Below, piece by piece: positions 33,183 through 43,445 of a DNA stretch of 64,000 nt. The position numbers were made by a program, and so were the translations under genes. The notes under the pieces are model-generated. The model had not been told where the DNA came from, searched no databases, and saw nothing but the letters and a program-made list of their open reading frames with translations. The DNA comes from Molanna angustata (taxonomy: Eukaryota > Arthropoda > Insecta > Trichoptera > Molannidae), in NCBI GenBank assembly GCA_963576475.1, contig OY754990.1, positions 17,000,206-17,064,205 of the forward strand. The letters are read 5' to 3'. Numbering within the stretch: the stretch's first letter is position 1; each line of letters opens with the position of its first letter.

Positions 33183-33975
33183 GAGGTCTGAAGATATGGG
33201 CAGTTCTTCTAACCCTAATTGGTACATGCAAGGCTAATTTACTCGAATCGGCAATATTACATAGTTGTAATCTTATATAAATAGTTCCTCCTAGCACGGT
33301 TGCTTAAACTAATCTTATATAAAAGCATCATGTCGGCCAGTGTGCGTCGGTTTTCTAAGAAATAATTCCATGATATTTAGCTGATTGAGGTCTGAAGATA
33401 TGGGCAGTTCTTCTAACCCTAATTGGTACATGCAAGGCTAATTTACTCGAATCGGCAATATTACATATGTAGTTGTAATCTTATATAAAAAGTTCCTCCT
33501 AGCACGGTTGCTTAAACTAATCTTATATAAAAGCATCATGTCGGCCAGTGTGCGTTGGTTTTCTAAAGAAATAAGTCCATGATATTTAGCGGATTGAGGT
33601 CTGAAGATATGGGCAGTTCTTCTAACCCTAATTGGTACATGCAAGGCTAATTTACTCGAATCGGCAATATTACATATGTAGTTGTAATCTTATATAAAAA
33701 GTTCCTCCTAGCACGGTTGCTTAAACTAATCTTATATAAAAGCATCATGTCGGCCAGTGTGCGTTGGTTTTCTAAAGAAATAAGTCCATGATATTTAGCG
33801 GATTGAGGTCTGAAGATATGGGCAGTTCTTCTAACCCTAATTGGTACATGCAAGGCTAATTTACTCGAATCGGCAATATTACATATGTAGTTGTAATCTT
33901 CTATAAGAACATCATGTCAGCCATTGTGCGTCGGTTCTCTAAAGAAATTAGTCCATGATATTTAGCGGATTGGGT
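33183..33975 (-). repeat. 209-bp tandem array derived from LINE ORF2
   Basis: Units begin with GAGGTCTGAAGATATGGGCA at 33183, 33387, 33596 and 33805, giving lengths of 204, 209 and 209, and a last unit shortened by about 40 bp. Units 2 and 3 look identical over nearly their whole length. On the minus strand each unit encodes LISLENQRTLADMMLLYKI and ARRNFLYKITTTYV. These are recognisable pieces of the CR1/Jockey-like ORF2 C-terminus (compare LMSLENRRTLTDALFLYKI at 5.8 kb). 209 is not a multiple of three, so no long repeat protein results. Confidence 0.9.
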
Positions 33976-34156
33976 TGAGCTGCTGAATGCCTGTCTTTAT
34001 CGATAATCTAAATGTTTGAAAAGTTTATTACATACCGAATCCGCATCCCTTTCGTCATTTACCGCTCCACCACACGTATTTATCCTTTAAATTGTTCTCT
34101 CACCGCGTGCGTGTGACAAGTGCAACAAGTTGTGACCATCGGGACAGATGAGAAGA

Positions 34157-34200
34157 CTCACTTGATTATTCCTGGAAATAGGAATAATCAAGTAAGTGAG
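34157..34200. repeat. Imperfect hairpin
   Basis: CTCACTTGATTATTCCT pairs with AGGAATAATCAAGT...GTGAG, with a 4-base insertion in the right arm. Function unknown. Confidence 0.6.
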
Positions 34201-34935
34201 TGTGTTCCATCAGTATCCTTTCCTTCTGCCTTGCAGTGGTTGCAACATTACGTCCAATTATACTATAACTTTTTTAGAACGTTCCTGCTAAAATAGATGC
34301 GTTCCTATTCAATTTAGTCCAAGTTGATATTCTATAACGCTGAAATAGGAACATTCTTACTCCAAGTAAGTCACAAATTAGTCCAATTCCCTATTCTATA
34401 ACCACATTTTAGTAGAATCAACTGTCAAAACGTTATAATTTAAATTCACAACTTATTGGATCACCTTATTGAATAATAACAATAATTGTTCATGTCCATT
34501 TAAAAAACAGATTACATTGGAACAATATTGAAATATATTGAATTTATACAAAGAAAAAAATCAATGAATAAGTATAAAATATATGAATTATATGTACATA
34601 AATAATTTTCTTAATTATGTAATCCTAATTATATACCCTCAATATTTAACCTTTGTCTATATGCTTAAAAGTACTGCCTCAGAACAGGCGTTCAGCCTAG
34701 TGAGTTAAATAAAATAAAAAAAAATAATTCCTGTTTTAAGGCAGCCAATTATTTTTTTGTTTTTTTTTATAGTTTTGAATGAGGAAAATATGAATAAATA
34801 ATATATCTAAAAATTGCAAAAAAAAAAAAGATGAAAATTAAAACCAAAGAATATTAGTGCAGATCAATGTTAGATTAGGCGACATGGCAACAAATAAACA
34901 AGTTCGAACACTACGCAGTGCGCGTTTGAGTTCTA
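34201..34935. other. A+T-rich sequence with short internal repeats
   Basis: 'ATTCTATAAC' occurs at 34330 and 34391, with related 'GTTCCTA' motifs between. A LINE-tail-like segment ends in AATAAAATAAAAAAAA at 34707-34726. No gene. Confidence 0.4.
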
Positions 34936-35054
34936 AGTGAGTTCGAAAACCCATGAAAAATATAGACCTGGCATACAAATCTCGCGTGTCTTGGCTTGAT
35001 TATTTGTCGATTTGTTAAGAGAAATAAATTCTCTTGAACAAATCGACAGTTGGA
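34936..35054 (-). mobile_element. Helitron Hel-1, 5' end fragment, minus strand
   Basis: On the minus strand it starts TCCAACTGTCGATTTGTTCA at 35054, preceded by A as expected for a Helitron. It continues through 'AATCAAGCCAAGACACGCGA' and breaks off near 34936. Confidence 0.8.
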
Positions 35055-36009
35055 TAAAAACGTATCACAGAAAGTGAACATAATTTTGAATTTTCGGCAA
35101 AAGTACGTGGGCAGTTATTATTAATCTCCGAAGAAAACCAAGTTAATAATTATTTCAAAACACGCTCAAATCATTTAGCTCATGGATTGCTCTTCAATAA
35201 CTACAACAGTCAGTTGGATATTATTTCTATTCGATTTCATGTTGAATCCATTCTTGGGAAAACAAACGGACCCGGCTTTTGTGAGTTTTAGAAATTTCTG
35301 GAGACGGGGCAATTCGAGATAAGAATTCTGGCTGTTTTTTTTATTCCCCCACACCCGCCCCCCCCCTTTCGACTTATATCCAACTTTCTCTCGCGGGGAC
35401 GAAGGAGTAGCAGAAACTGGCCCCCTACCCGTGTCAGCTACCCCCGTGAGCGTTTTCTCCGAGAGGGGGCAAAAAAAAGTTTTTTGCAAAAAAGAAACTC
35501 ACTTTTTAGCCAAAGAATCGCATTAGGTTGTCTCTCTTCCGGCGGAATTTAAGCTGTTTATTGTTGGCGGCGAAAAAGCAGAGAAAACAATTTATTTGTT
35601 TCTTTATCTTGATCAGCATTAATTAAGGCGCCCCAGAACAAATGTTCTTCATCCGTGGTTTTTGCAGTAAACTTTAATAATTTGCAACGACAGTGCAGTT
35701 AATTCCAGAATTGGACACCAATAACATTTCTGCAGCTGCTAAGTGCAATCTCTCAACCACATACCCAGAAATAAAAGTGGTATTTTTTGACAAATATTTT
35801 TTGTTTTATATATTAAAAATCCTTTTTTACAAGTATAATAATATCAGAACTAGGTTCAATATAATTTTATACAGTAGTAAATAAAATGTATATGTAATAC
35901 TATAATTAAGTTAAAATTTAAAGTTTAAGTCATAAGTGTACACATATATTTATTTTAATCTGTGGATTAGGCTACTTTACTAGGCTATGCCTGTCCCAGA
36001 GTATATGTT
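35055..36009. other. Unassigned; includes a C-rich patch
   Basis: 35340-35480 has C-runs and a 104-codon minus-strand open frame (35489-35175). That frame is lysine- and glycine-rich at random and shows no domain. Otherwise A+T-rich. Confidence 0.4.
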
Positions 36010-36400
36010 CGTCTTATTCCTCATGACTGAGGATAGCGGCTGTAGTCCGTCGCCACACGTATGGCCCGCCTCCATGCCAATCTGTTTTGGGCTGAACGCA
36101 GAGCACCAGTCGCCGAAGACCCCATTGTGTACTTAAACAAATCGGTCTATCTGGTCGGTGAGCGACCACGAGATCTCCGTCCTTCCACGCTGCCCACAAC
36201 AAGCTTTTCGAAGCAGTCTGGTTCCCTTCTGGCAATGTGTCCAAAGAATTGAAGGATACGACTGTAACATATCGTCGATAGAAGATCCTCGATCTTCAGC
36301 TCATCTAGAATTGACACATTCGTTCTTCTGGCTGTCCATGGGATGCGCAACATACGCTTCCAGCACCACATCGAAAGCATCGATCATCTTTCGCTGTCCC
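36010..36400 (-). mobile_element. RTE/BovB-type LINE fragment, post-RT region, one frameshift
   Basis: On the minus strand CWKRMLRIPWTARRTNVSIL, RILQFFGHIARREPDCFEKL and GRRSRGRSPTRW are followed, in another frame, by LAWRRAIRVATDYSRYPQS. This is the C-terminal segment of a LINE lineage different from the RTE-like copies above, though with the same FGHI-type motif. The frame changes near 36150. Dead copy. Confidence 0.75.
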
Positions 36401-36892
36401 AGAGAATCGTTGTATAAATCAGTTCTATTATTTTTATTCGTCATAGTGTTAGTTAATTTTTATAAGGTTAAGTGGTACGTTGAAGTGATTCAATAGGTGC
36501 AAGTATACGTTTTAGTGTAGTTTGAAATATTGCTTGATATAAATAGGGCTTTTGCTAATATTTTAAAATTGCATACACGCCAATCCAGTGTTTGTGTATA
36601 TGCATCTTTAAAAATATTTGAAAAGTGGATTTCTTTACAAATTTATTCCTTTTCAACTCTCGTTGATTTGGCCACAACTCTTTGTCATCTTGTGTTACGG
36701 AAGGATAAAGGATGCAGAATGATTTCATGCCCATAGTTCTACGTTTAAATGACTTCTTTATCTTCTTCCTCCTTGAACTCAGAACTGAGGATGGCGTATA
36801 CACTCAATCAAGTGCCGAATGGCCTGCCTCCACGTGGGGTGGTCATGGGCAGATCGAAAGGCTTCAGTAATATTAGGCTTCGGGCTTCTAAA
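36401..36892. other. Unassigned A+T-rich sequence
   Basis: Short open frames only. Nothing recognised. Confidence 0.4.
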
Positions 36893-36985
36893 AGGTCGGG
36901 TCTATTCAAAACCTGAACCCTCCCCAACACTACGTACCTAATATGCTTCTTTGGAAGAGTATACTAGACACAAATCCATGCCTCG
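36893..36985 (+). mobile_element. LINE family G, 3' UTR scrap
   Basis: 'CCTCCCCAACACTACGTACC' and 'GCTTCTTTGGAAGAGTATAC' correspond to 57172-57215 and to 17168-17205. Confidence 0.6.
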
Positions 36986-37714
36986 CCAAAAAAAAAATTG
37001 AGGGTTGGTGATCTTCTGGATCTCCTATCTCCACGCCTCTCATTACGTTGAGACATTATGTGTGCAAATATTTCGGGTTTTTGACTCATCTCATTTGACG
37101 CTTATATGTACCATTTGATAACTGACATACTATATGGACCTTCTCTTCCTTTTTCTTCATCAGCCATCTCTACATCGCTGGATCTCTTCCATATGGGTCG
37201 TTCTAAGGCCTGTCTCTGCCAGTTCTTACCTGCAACAGGGATCGTCGTCCGCTTGTTTTTTCTTCGGACGATCTTTTCCTCTTTTAATTACATCTCTCTG
37301 TTCATTGTCTTACAAGTAACTCAGTGCACTGCTACTTTACATAATTAACATACTGGTCCTATATGTCGACAACCTTAGTCTGGAGTTAGATATTTTAGTT
37401 TCTCATTCAATTTCTTAGAAATTTATCCAATATTTGCCTCTATATACAAAGAGCGTTGTGCACATTTATATTTGCATAAATGTGATTCTTCTTCTTCTTC
37501 ACGTGTCGTGTTCTATATGAAGGTTGGCGACTATCAGAGCTATCACCACTCTATTCACTGCTTTGCTTTTTATACATACATTTCTTTTTCTGAAACACTC
37601 TTTGTCGTCCTGATCCTCTTCTCTCTTGCATTTTTCCCTGGATTACAAAGCTGCAGGAATTGGTACTTTTTTCCTCTCATTATTTGCCCAAAGTACTGCA
37701 ACATAACTGTTTTA
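36986..37714. other. Unassigned sequence
   Basis: No recognised gene or repeat. Pyrimidine-rich on the plus strand around 37130-37310. Confidence 0.35.
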
Positions 37715-38155
37715 ATACATTTTTGTTGACAATCACATCTCAATTGAGAAGAAATTGGGATATTATAGAAGAACCAGAAACTCAGGCACCTACGGGGCTT
37801 ACTACCTGTCATCGGCTGGTTTACATGATCGCTTTATGCGCTTGCGCAACGTTCATCAATTATGCCTTTATTGAGTTCCCTTATCAATATAATTTTTGAA
37901 AGTTCTATATATTTAAATAAGTGTAAACATTTCACCAGAATAATACGGAATTATACTATTGCCATCTATGAGGTAACTAAGAAAACTTATTGTAACGCCA
38001 TCTATTGAGAAGTTGATTTATTTGTAAACAATGAAAGCAACAGTTTTTCAACTTCGTCTCATGAGATGTTATTGTCAATAAAAATATCATTTGACTCCCT
38101 TCAGGGAAAAAAATCCAATGTTTGCGTATATGTAATTAAATAAAATATATTCGAT
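37715..38155 (+). mobile_element. MITE-B copy with inner inverted repeats
   Basis: Left inner repeat 'TTTTGTTGACAATCACATCT' and right inner repeat ending 'ATGTTATTGTCAATAAAAAT' pair as inverted copies. The core 'TGCGCTTGCGCAACGTTCAT' and 'TAACGCCATCTATTGAGA' are present. The terminal TTTGCGTATATGTAATT lies at about 38121. Confidence 0.8.
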
Positions 38156-38836
38156 TGTCTTAACACAATCAAGCAGCTCAAGATCTCTCATTCAGAACTC
38201 TTTCATTCCAGCTTATTTCCAGAATTTTACTGTGTATTCAGATTCCAAAGGATTGTATTCTTTTTTCTGTCGCTTCAGTTAGTGTCCAGGCTGTTATACC
38301 ATGTAATAATACTGGAAATGAATGTGTTCTTGGTTGTCAATGTCATCTTTTTGAGACCATACTAGGGAAGACACACGATTCAAGGACTTAACATTGGTTC
38401 CAACCTCTGATATGAAATGTTTTGATTCAAAATTATAAATCAATTAATTGTACAAGATCATTCAATATTAGCTCATTAATTATTTAATAAGAACATAAAA
38501 ATCAAATCAAATAAGACCTTATTAATTATTTATTTTTTCTGCCGCAAGATATCAAATTCTAATTTAATTTCAGAATCACATAAAAGTGTCTTTTTATATC
38601 AAAATCAAAATGCGACGACAAAATAAACTTCGTTAGACTAATTATATTTGTCTTATGTCGAGGTGTGCCCCAGGGCTCTGTGTTGAGTCCTAATCTATTT
38701 AGGATGTAGAAAAACGACATTAAAAGGAAAAACGTTTCTTTGTCTAACGTAGTATTTACGTACTGGCAACACTGTAAAGATCTCAATTTATTTTCGGGAT
38801 ATCAAGCTGGAGAAGACGGAGACACACACAAAGATA
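38156..38836. other. Unassigned; faint LINE traces
   Basis: 'TCGAGGTGTGCCCCAGGGCTCTGTG' near 38658 translates as RGVPQGSVLS, the RT motif B of a LINE. It is too short and isolated to delimit an element. The rest is A+T-rich. Confidence 0.45.
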
Positions 38837-38900
38837 CAGGGCCGGACCTACAGTTTTCGACGCCTAGCGCAATAAATGTAATGGCGCCCAACTTAATTAA
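38837..38900 (+). mobile_element. hAT-like terminus, left end
   Basis: CAGGGCCGGACCTACAG, then GCCTAGCGCA and GGCGCCC, resembles hAT ends that begin CAGGG. The inverted right end at 43375-43445 has CAGAGCCG, GGCGCAAAG and GGGGCGCC in the same order. The pair may bound one 4.6-kb element now filled with insertions. Confidence 0.45.
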
Positions 38901-38944
38901 ATTAAATATTATTATTTTTTTCTATTATCATTGCTCCTTTTTAT

Positions 38945-39195
38945 AAAAGAGTGTGGGTTGTGGCCAATGCTAATAAAATTTTTATTTGGAAAATTTTCGG
39001 CACGTTTTTTTGAGTTTATTAATCAATTATGATTTTAAGATTTTATTATAAAAACTTGATAATTCTTCCATGCCATATTAAAATGAAGGTGATGTGCCTA
39101 TTAAGCAACTTGAAAAAAATTCACAGTTTCTCGAGGTTGGAGGCATATTGAAATATTTGACAGATTGGATTGAGTAGGTTCCGAAGCAATTTTAA
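38945..39195 (+). repeat. Unclassified dispersed repeat (family E), copy 3 of 3
   Basis: Starts GAGTGTGGGTTGTGGCCAAT and keeps 'GAAGGTGATGTGCCTATTAA' and 'TTGAAATATTTGACAG' in family order. More diverged than the other two. Confidence 0.6.
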
Positions 39196-39238
39196 AATTT
39201 ATTAATATAATACTACATACATACATACATACATACCA

Positions 39239-39949
39239 TCACGCCATGTCCCTCACGGGGTAGGCAGAGAGAACCGAACGCCACATTTTTCTATCTTGAC
39301 ACGCATTCATCGCCTCCTCAACATTCATACATCGTCTTATACATGTTCGTCTGTTGTTCATGCTTCTTACATTTCCATCTTTCAAAATATCGTTTACATG
39401 GTCGTGCCATCCTTTTCTTGGGCGCCCGCGACCTCTTATTCCGTTCCTGTCAGATTTGTATATTTTCTTCGTCAGGCGTTCTTCGTTCATTCTCCCCAAG
39501 TGGCCAAACCATCTCAGTGTGTTAACTTTCATTCTGTTAATTACATCTTTCTTTATCTTACATTCTTTCCTTGTATCTTCATTCCGAACTCTATCATACA
39601 TCGTTCTGTTACAAATTCTTCTAAGCGATCTCATTTCAACTGCATTTATTCTGCTTTCGTGCGATTTCTGCCATGTCCAGGTCTCACTTGCATACGTCAG
39701 GGTTGGCACTACGATTGCGTTATGAATGGCAACTTTAGCGTCTCTTGATATGTTGCGATCATTCATAACTGGTCTAAGTGCTCCATTCACTCTGTTTCCT
39801 GCCATAACTCTTCTTTCAATATCCTTATCAGGCCGTCCATTCCGTTGGAACATACTACCCAGATAGACATACTCGTCGACTTGTTCAAGCCATTCATTCT
39901 CTACTTTTATTTGACACACTGTTCTGCTTTTACTCTTTTCAAAGACCAT
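39239..39949 (-). pseudogene. RTE-like ORF2, C-terminal half (after the insertion)
   Basis: 236 open codons to the natural stop: MVFEKSKSRT, WLEQVDEYVYLGSMFQRNG, ASETWTWQKSHESRINAVEM, RWFGHLGRMNEERLTKKIYK, GRGRPRKGWHDHV and WRSVLSAYPVRDMA. The apparent ATG is just a methionine within the original frame. This segment is the best reference in the window for the damaged copies of the family. Confidence 0.9.
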
Positions 39950-40339
39950 TAGGGTTAGTTCATGTACCTTTGGACAAAATAAAAAAAGTTCGAAATGAAT
40001 TCAATTTTTTCAGAATCTACAGAGTTGTTAGTATTTAAGGACTTTTATTACGAATAAGCAGTATTTAAAGCATCATAAATAAGGATGTTTTATTTAATAT
40101 GAGTATAGTTAACGGAATTATAACACATTTTGTAACTATAGTCATTTTTGTCCAAAGGTACAATACCAGTATGTACCTTTGGACAGCATGGTTTGTACCT
40201 TTGGACAGACCATGTACTTCAAGATATGATTTATTTATTAGAGGATTATGAGGGAAATGGATGTCTAAATAAATACATACATATCTTCGTTGTATTTTTT
40301 AATACTAAACATAAGATAATATTACTAAATTATACATAA

Positions 40340-40680
40340 AAAGTAAATTATGTCAATATAAGTCAATATATTAAACATTTTGATCATAAAAAGTCAATAT
40401 AATTAAACATTTTGAACATAAAAAAGTCAATATAATCAAACATGTATTTTTTTAATACTAAAATAAGATAATATTACTAAATTAAACATAAAGGGCCTTA
40501 CTTACTATTTGTAATTTAGGTTTAAGCTGATACTTACCCAGTTTTTTGTATGGCCAAAACTGACTTAGCATTGGATTAAACTCGTATTATAAATAGTAAG
40601 TAAGGCCCATAAAGTATATAATGTCAATATAAGTCAATATATTAAACATTTTGAACATAAAAAGTATATATAGTCAAATA
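40340..40680. repeat. AT-rich tandem repeat zone inside the pogo-like element
   Basis: Units of about 35 bp containing 'AAGTCAATATAA' and 'TTAAACATTTTGAACATAAA' recur at about 40355, 40395, 40425, 40622 and 40660, split by the MITE at 40493. Confidence 0.7.
40493..40608. mobile_element. Nested 116-bp MITE
   Basis: The 23-bp inverted ends start GGGCCTTACTTACTATTTGT on the left, with one mismatch in the right arm. ATAAA precedes and follows, a likely 5-bp target duplication. It sits inside the AT-rich repeats of the pogo-like element. Confidence 0.82.
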
Positions 40681-40756
40681 TCAATTACAAGTTACGTATG
40701 AAAAAAAAATTAAACTAACTTACTCTATTTAGAACATAAATCATAAATAATAAAAC

Positions 40757-40861
40757 AAAAGCTGTGCTTTTGATAGATTTCCCACTTCTCACTTCTTTGA
40801 TCGCTTCTTGTAGAGCTTCAATTGAGATGTGCTCTCTTTTTTGCCGTTTTTCCTCCTTGGC
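40757..40861 (-). pseudogene. Possible pogo-type DNA-binding domain exon
   Basis: 35 codons on the minus strand: REHISIEALQEAIKEVRSGK is followed by SIKSTAF. The pattern of an acidic/Leu-rich helix then 'A-I-x-x-V-x-S-G-K-S-I' fits Psq helix-turn-helix domains at the N-terminus of pogo/Tigger transposases. A TTTTTTAG lies directly upstream and could be a splice acceptor. The likeness is remembered, not searched, and the frame closes soon after in stop-rich DNA. Confidence 0.45.
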
Positions 40862-41007
40862 ACTAAAAAAATAATATACAAAAATAATATTTAAACTTAT
40901 TATTAGTGTTAGTTTTAATTTAAGTACTAAAGATATAATTAAATATTGAAAGATAATATGTTTTTTAGATTACACGTATCCAAAATGTTTAATATTGTAT
41001 ATTTCTT

Positions 41008-41033
41008 GTACCTTTGGACATGTCCAAAGGTAC
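41008..41033. promoter_or_regulatory. Perfect 26-bp palindrome of two GTACCTTTGGACA motifs
   Basis: Two motif copies meet head to head without spacer. The same motif forms part of the terminal repeats, so it is a good candidate for a transposase-binding site. Binding itself is an inference. Confidence 0.6.
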
Positions 41034-41419
41034 ATGAACATTCGTGTCCATAGGTACAATGTGCAGTGTAATTTACAATAGTGTAATTTCTAGCGTTTTG
41101 TAGGTTAGAATATAGATATTTCAAGATTTAAATATTATAACAAACATTTCAATTAAAAGAAATACAGTAGAATTAAGGATCAATTGTCAAAGAACATATA
41201 TCTAAAAAATGTATAAAGAATGTGTAAAAACTTACTTTTTACCACCAAAATATATTTTCGTTCGTAATTTCAAGACGATCACGCGATGACAGGAGTAACT
41301 ACAATAATGTTGTTAGTACGAAAAATTAACACGCAAATATGTCGTTTTTTTATTAATTCCGTGTACTTTCAGAGATTCTGATTGTGTCCAAAGGCACAAG
41401 CGTCCAAAGGAACATGAAC

Positions 41420-42301
41420 TTACCCTACCTTTGATTTGCTGGCATTCGTTTTAAGTCCGTTTTCTATGCATCCTTCATATACCATACTTACAAGATACTG
41501 TAACTCTTCCATACTTTCTGCTAACAATACTTTGTCGTCTGCATACATCAGATCACGTACTGTTACAGTACTCAGTTTCAGTCCCTTACTTTTATACTTA
41601 AGGGCTCTTATGCAGAAATCAATGTAGAGATTAAAGAGCCAAGGGGACAACACGCACCCCTGTCTAACGCCATTATTTATAGAGAACCAAGTTGTTGTTG
41701 TGTCGTTAACACGAACACATGCTTTGCTGTTCTCATATAATGAAGCGATTGCACGTATCAGCTTACTCTTCACTCCGTACATCGATAGTATATTCCATAG
41801 TTTTTCTCTTACAACTTTATCATAGGCCTTTTCAAGGTCTATAAAGGCGCAGAAAAGTTTTTGGTTTTTTCCCAAAACCTTTTCTGTGACCATACGTAAA
41901 GAAAAAATTTGGTCTATACATCCTCTGCCGCCAACAAAAGCCCCTTGAGCATCCCAAATCTTGCTCTCTGTATCCTTTCGTACTCTTTGATCCAGGATCC
42001 TTGCATACATCTTACCAACTGAGCTAAGCAAACTTATGGCTCTATAGTTTTTGCAGTCGAGCTTCGATCCTTTACCTTTATACAAAGGTACCACGACTGC
42101 ATTTCTCCAGTCTGAGGGAGTGTTGAAAAGAGAGAGACACCACTCCAACGTCTGTTCGCCGCCATATTTTATAAGTTCAGCTGATACACTGTCATACCCG
42201 GCAGCTTTCCCCGCTTTCGCGTGTTTTACTGCTTCAAACACTTCTTCTTGCGTTATTTCATCCTTATCATCTTCACTTACTTGCCATGTTCTCTGACTCA
42301 C
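41420..42301 (-). pseudogene. RTE-like ORF2, reverse transcriptase half (before the insertion)
   Basis: 293 open codons carry the reverse transcriptase. Seen in order: VFEAVKHAKAGKAAGYDSVS, NAVVVPLYKGKG with NYRAISLLSSVGK, FIDLEKAYDKV (first catalytic Asp), NGVRQGCVLSPWLFNLYIDF and LMYADDKVLLAE (catalytic Asp pair). It runs into the transposon right after NASKSK. The endonuclease domain is absent through 5' truncation. The frame is also open upstream to the element border at 42335. Confidence 0.9.
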
Positions 42302-42343
42302 GTCCCTTCTTACTCCGCTATCATACAGACAGTTGTAATACTA

Positions 42344-42986
42344 GACAGTTGCAAAACAATAACATTTATATGGGAATAAAGAATTTCAATTGCGTTCCAG
42401 ATGAAATAAAACAGATTAATGAGACTGAAAAAACATTACACAATCAAAAAGTTGTGAATGTAAGTAATGATGTTTGGTTTGTTTTTGACATGTATTGTTT
42501 TGTCAAAATTTTTTACTATTTGCCCATTTGTTTTTGTTTTTTTTTATGTAATAATAATAATTTATTCATCGACATACTGTACTTGACAAAGATATGAAAA
42601 AATAACAAAAGCAGGAACAAACTAATAATAAAGAAATAACCAAAATAAAAGAAAATAATAATCACAATATAAATAGAAAGTAGTGAAAAAATATCAAAAA
42701 ATTTATAATAACAAAAATAAATGTAAATTTGATTTTGTTTGTGCATAGCTTTGTACCTATTATTTTTTGATGAGGTAATACAACGATTATACTACAGTAA
42801 ATATTATTATATATGTTCTGTATAAATTTATTTTTAATGTTGTTAAACAAAAAAAAATATGATGTTAAATAAATAAATAAACACGCCTTACATAGCAAAC
42901 ACATACAAACAGATACATTTTGATGAAATTTGCAGAATACAATCTCAGCATGATACTAGTTGACAATCTGCAATAATAAATAGGTA
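42344..42986. other. Unassigned; short exon-like open stretch
   Basis: 42340-42460 encodes GIKNFNCVPDEIKQINETEK and ends in AAT followed by GTAAGT, which looks like a splice donor. It might be a LINE C-terminal scrap or an exon; I cannot decide. The rest is A+T-rich. Confidence 0.35.
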
Positions 42987-43112
42987 ATAATAATAATAAT
43001 TATGAACACTTCCTTGCACCCTGCACAGGTGGCGATTTTATTGCCATATGGCAATTTCTTCCAACTAACCAGTGTTTCCAGCCCAGAGAAGCAAGAAGTA
43101 ACTTTGTAAGCT
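42987..43112 (-). mobile_element. SINE family A, body and tail, 5'-truncated
   Basis: Minus-strand match to 2035-2145: ATT-type tail, 'CTTCCTTGCACCCTGC', the 'TTGCCATATGGCAA' stem-loop and 'CCAGCCCAGAGAAGCAA'. The tRNA head is missing. Confidence 0.8.
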
Positions 43113-43374
43113 TAATAATATAAAAAGAAGCCTTTTAAAACAGGAATATTTATATTTCATCAGACAGTCAAGTAGCCCTTAAGGCACTTGAATCCAGCCA
43201 GTCCACATAAACTGACATGGGACTGCCTGAGGTACCTCATGAGGCTTAGGAAACACTATGAAATAGCGAAATCAAACCCCCCCTCACTATATCCCTTTTG
43301 AGTACTAAATATAATTATTGTTTGATACAAATAATGAAAAAAAAAACACATAATAGATTAATCTTTTATTTTTC

Positions 43375-43445
43375 GTTTTGGCGCCCCAAACTTCTTTGCG
43401 CCTGGCATAACTACCCGATTTATTTCTATGGTTGACACGGCTCTG
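43375..43445 (-). mobile_element. hAT-like terminus, right end
   Basis: Read inverted it starts CAGAGCCGTG and has GGCGCAAAG and GGGGCGCC like the left end at 38837. Outside flanks CAAAGATA (left) and CAAGGAGA (right) agree at six of eight positions, which would fit an old 8-bp duplication. Weak evidence. Confidence 0.4.

Larger units (their letters stand above)
39952..41425. mobile_element. pogo/Tc1-mariner-type transposon, 1474 bp, TA target duplication
   Basis: Inverted termini GGGTTAGTTCATGTACCTTT (left) and, read inverted, GGGTAAGTTCATGTTCCTTT (right) differ at two places in 24 bases. TA flanks both sides (39950-39951, 41426-41427), and the split LINE frame shows the empty site. The interior has at least nine copies of GTACCTTTGGACA or its reverse, including a perfect 26-bp palindrome at 41008-41033. 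It also has an AT-rich tandem zone and a nested 116-bp MITE. A 35-codon segment resembles a Psq-type helix-turn-helix. No catalytic DDE domain was seen. Confidence 0.9.
39216..42335 (-). mobile_element. RTE-like LINE, 5'-truncated, open frames, split by a DNA transposon
   Basis: On the minus strand it starts mid-ORF2 at about 42335 and ends at the tail (CATA repeats on the plus strand, 39216-39237). TAATACTA flanks both sides (39208-39215 and 42336-42343), a clean 8-bp target duplication. The coding part is open before and after the inserted element at 39952-41425, so the LINE was young when hit. Without the insert it is about 1.64 kb. Confidence 0.92.

Noticed and set aside
33183..33975. CRISPR-like array
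   Set aside because: Units are contiguous 209-bp tandem repeats without spacers, derived from a LINE, in eukaryotic DNA.
35175..35489. 104-codon minus-strand open frame
   Set aside because: Composition driven by C-runs on the plus strand; no recognised motif.
39296..39748. Plus-strand open frames over the LINE
   Set aside because: Antisense shadows of the well-supported minus-strand ORF2 remnant.
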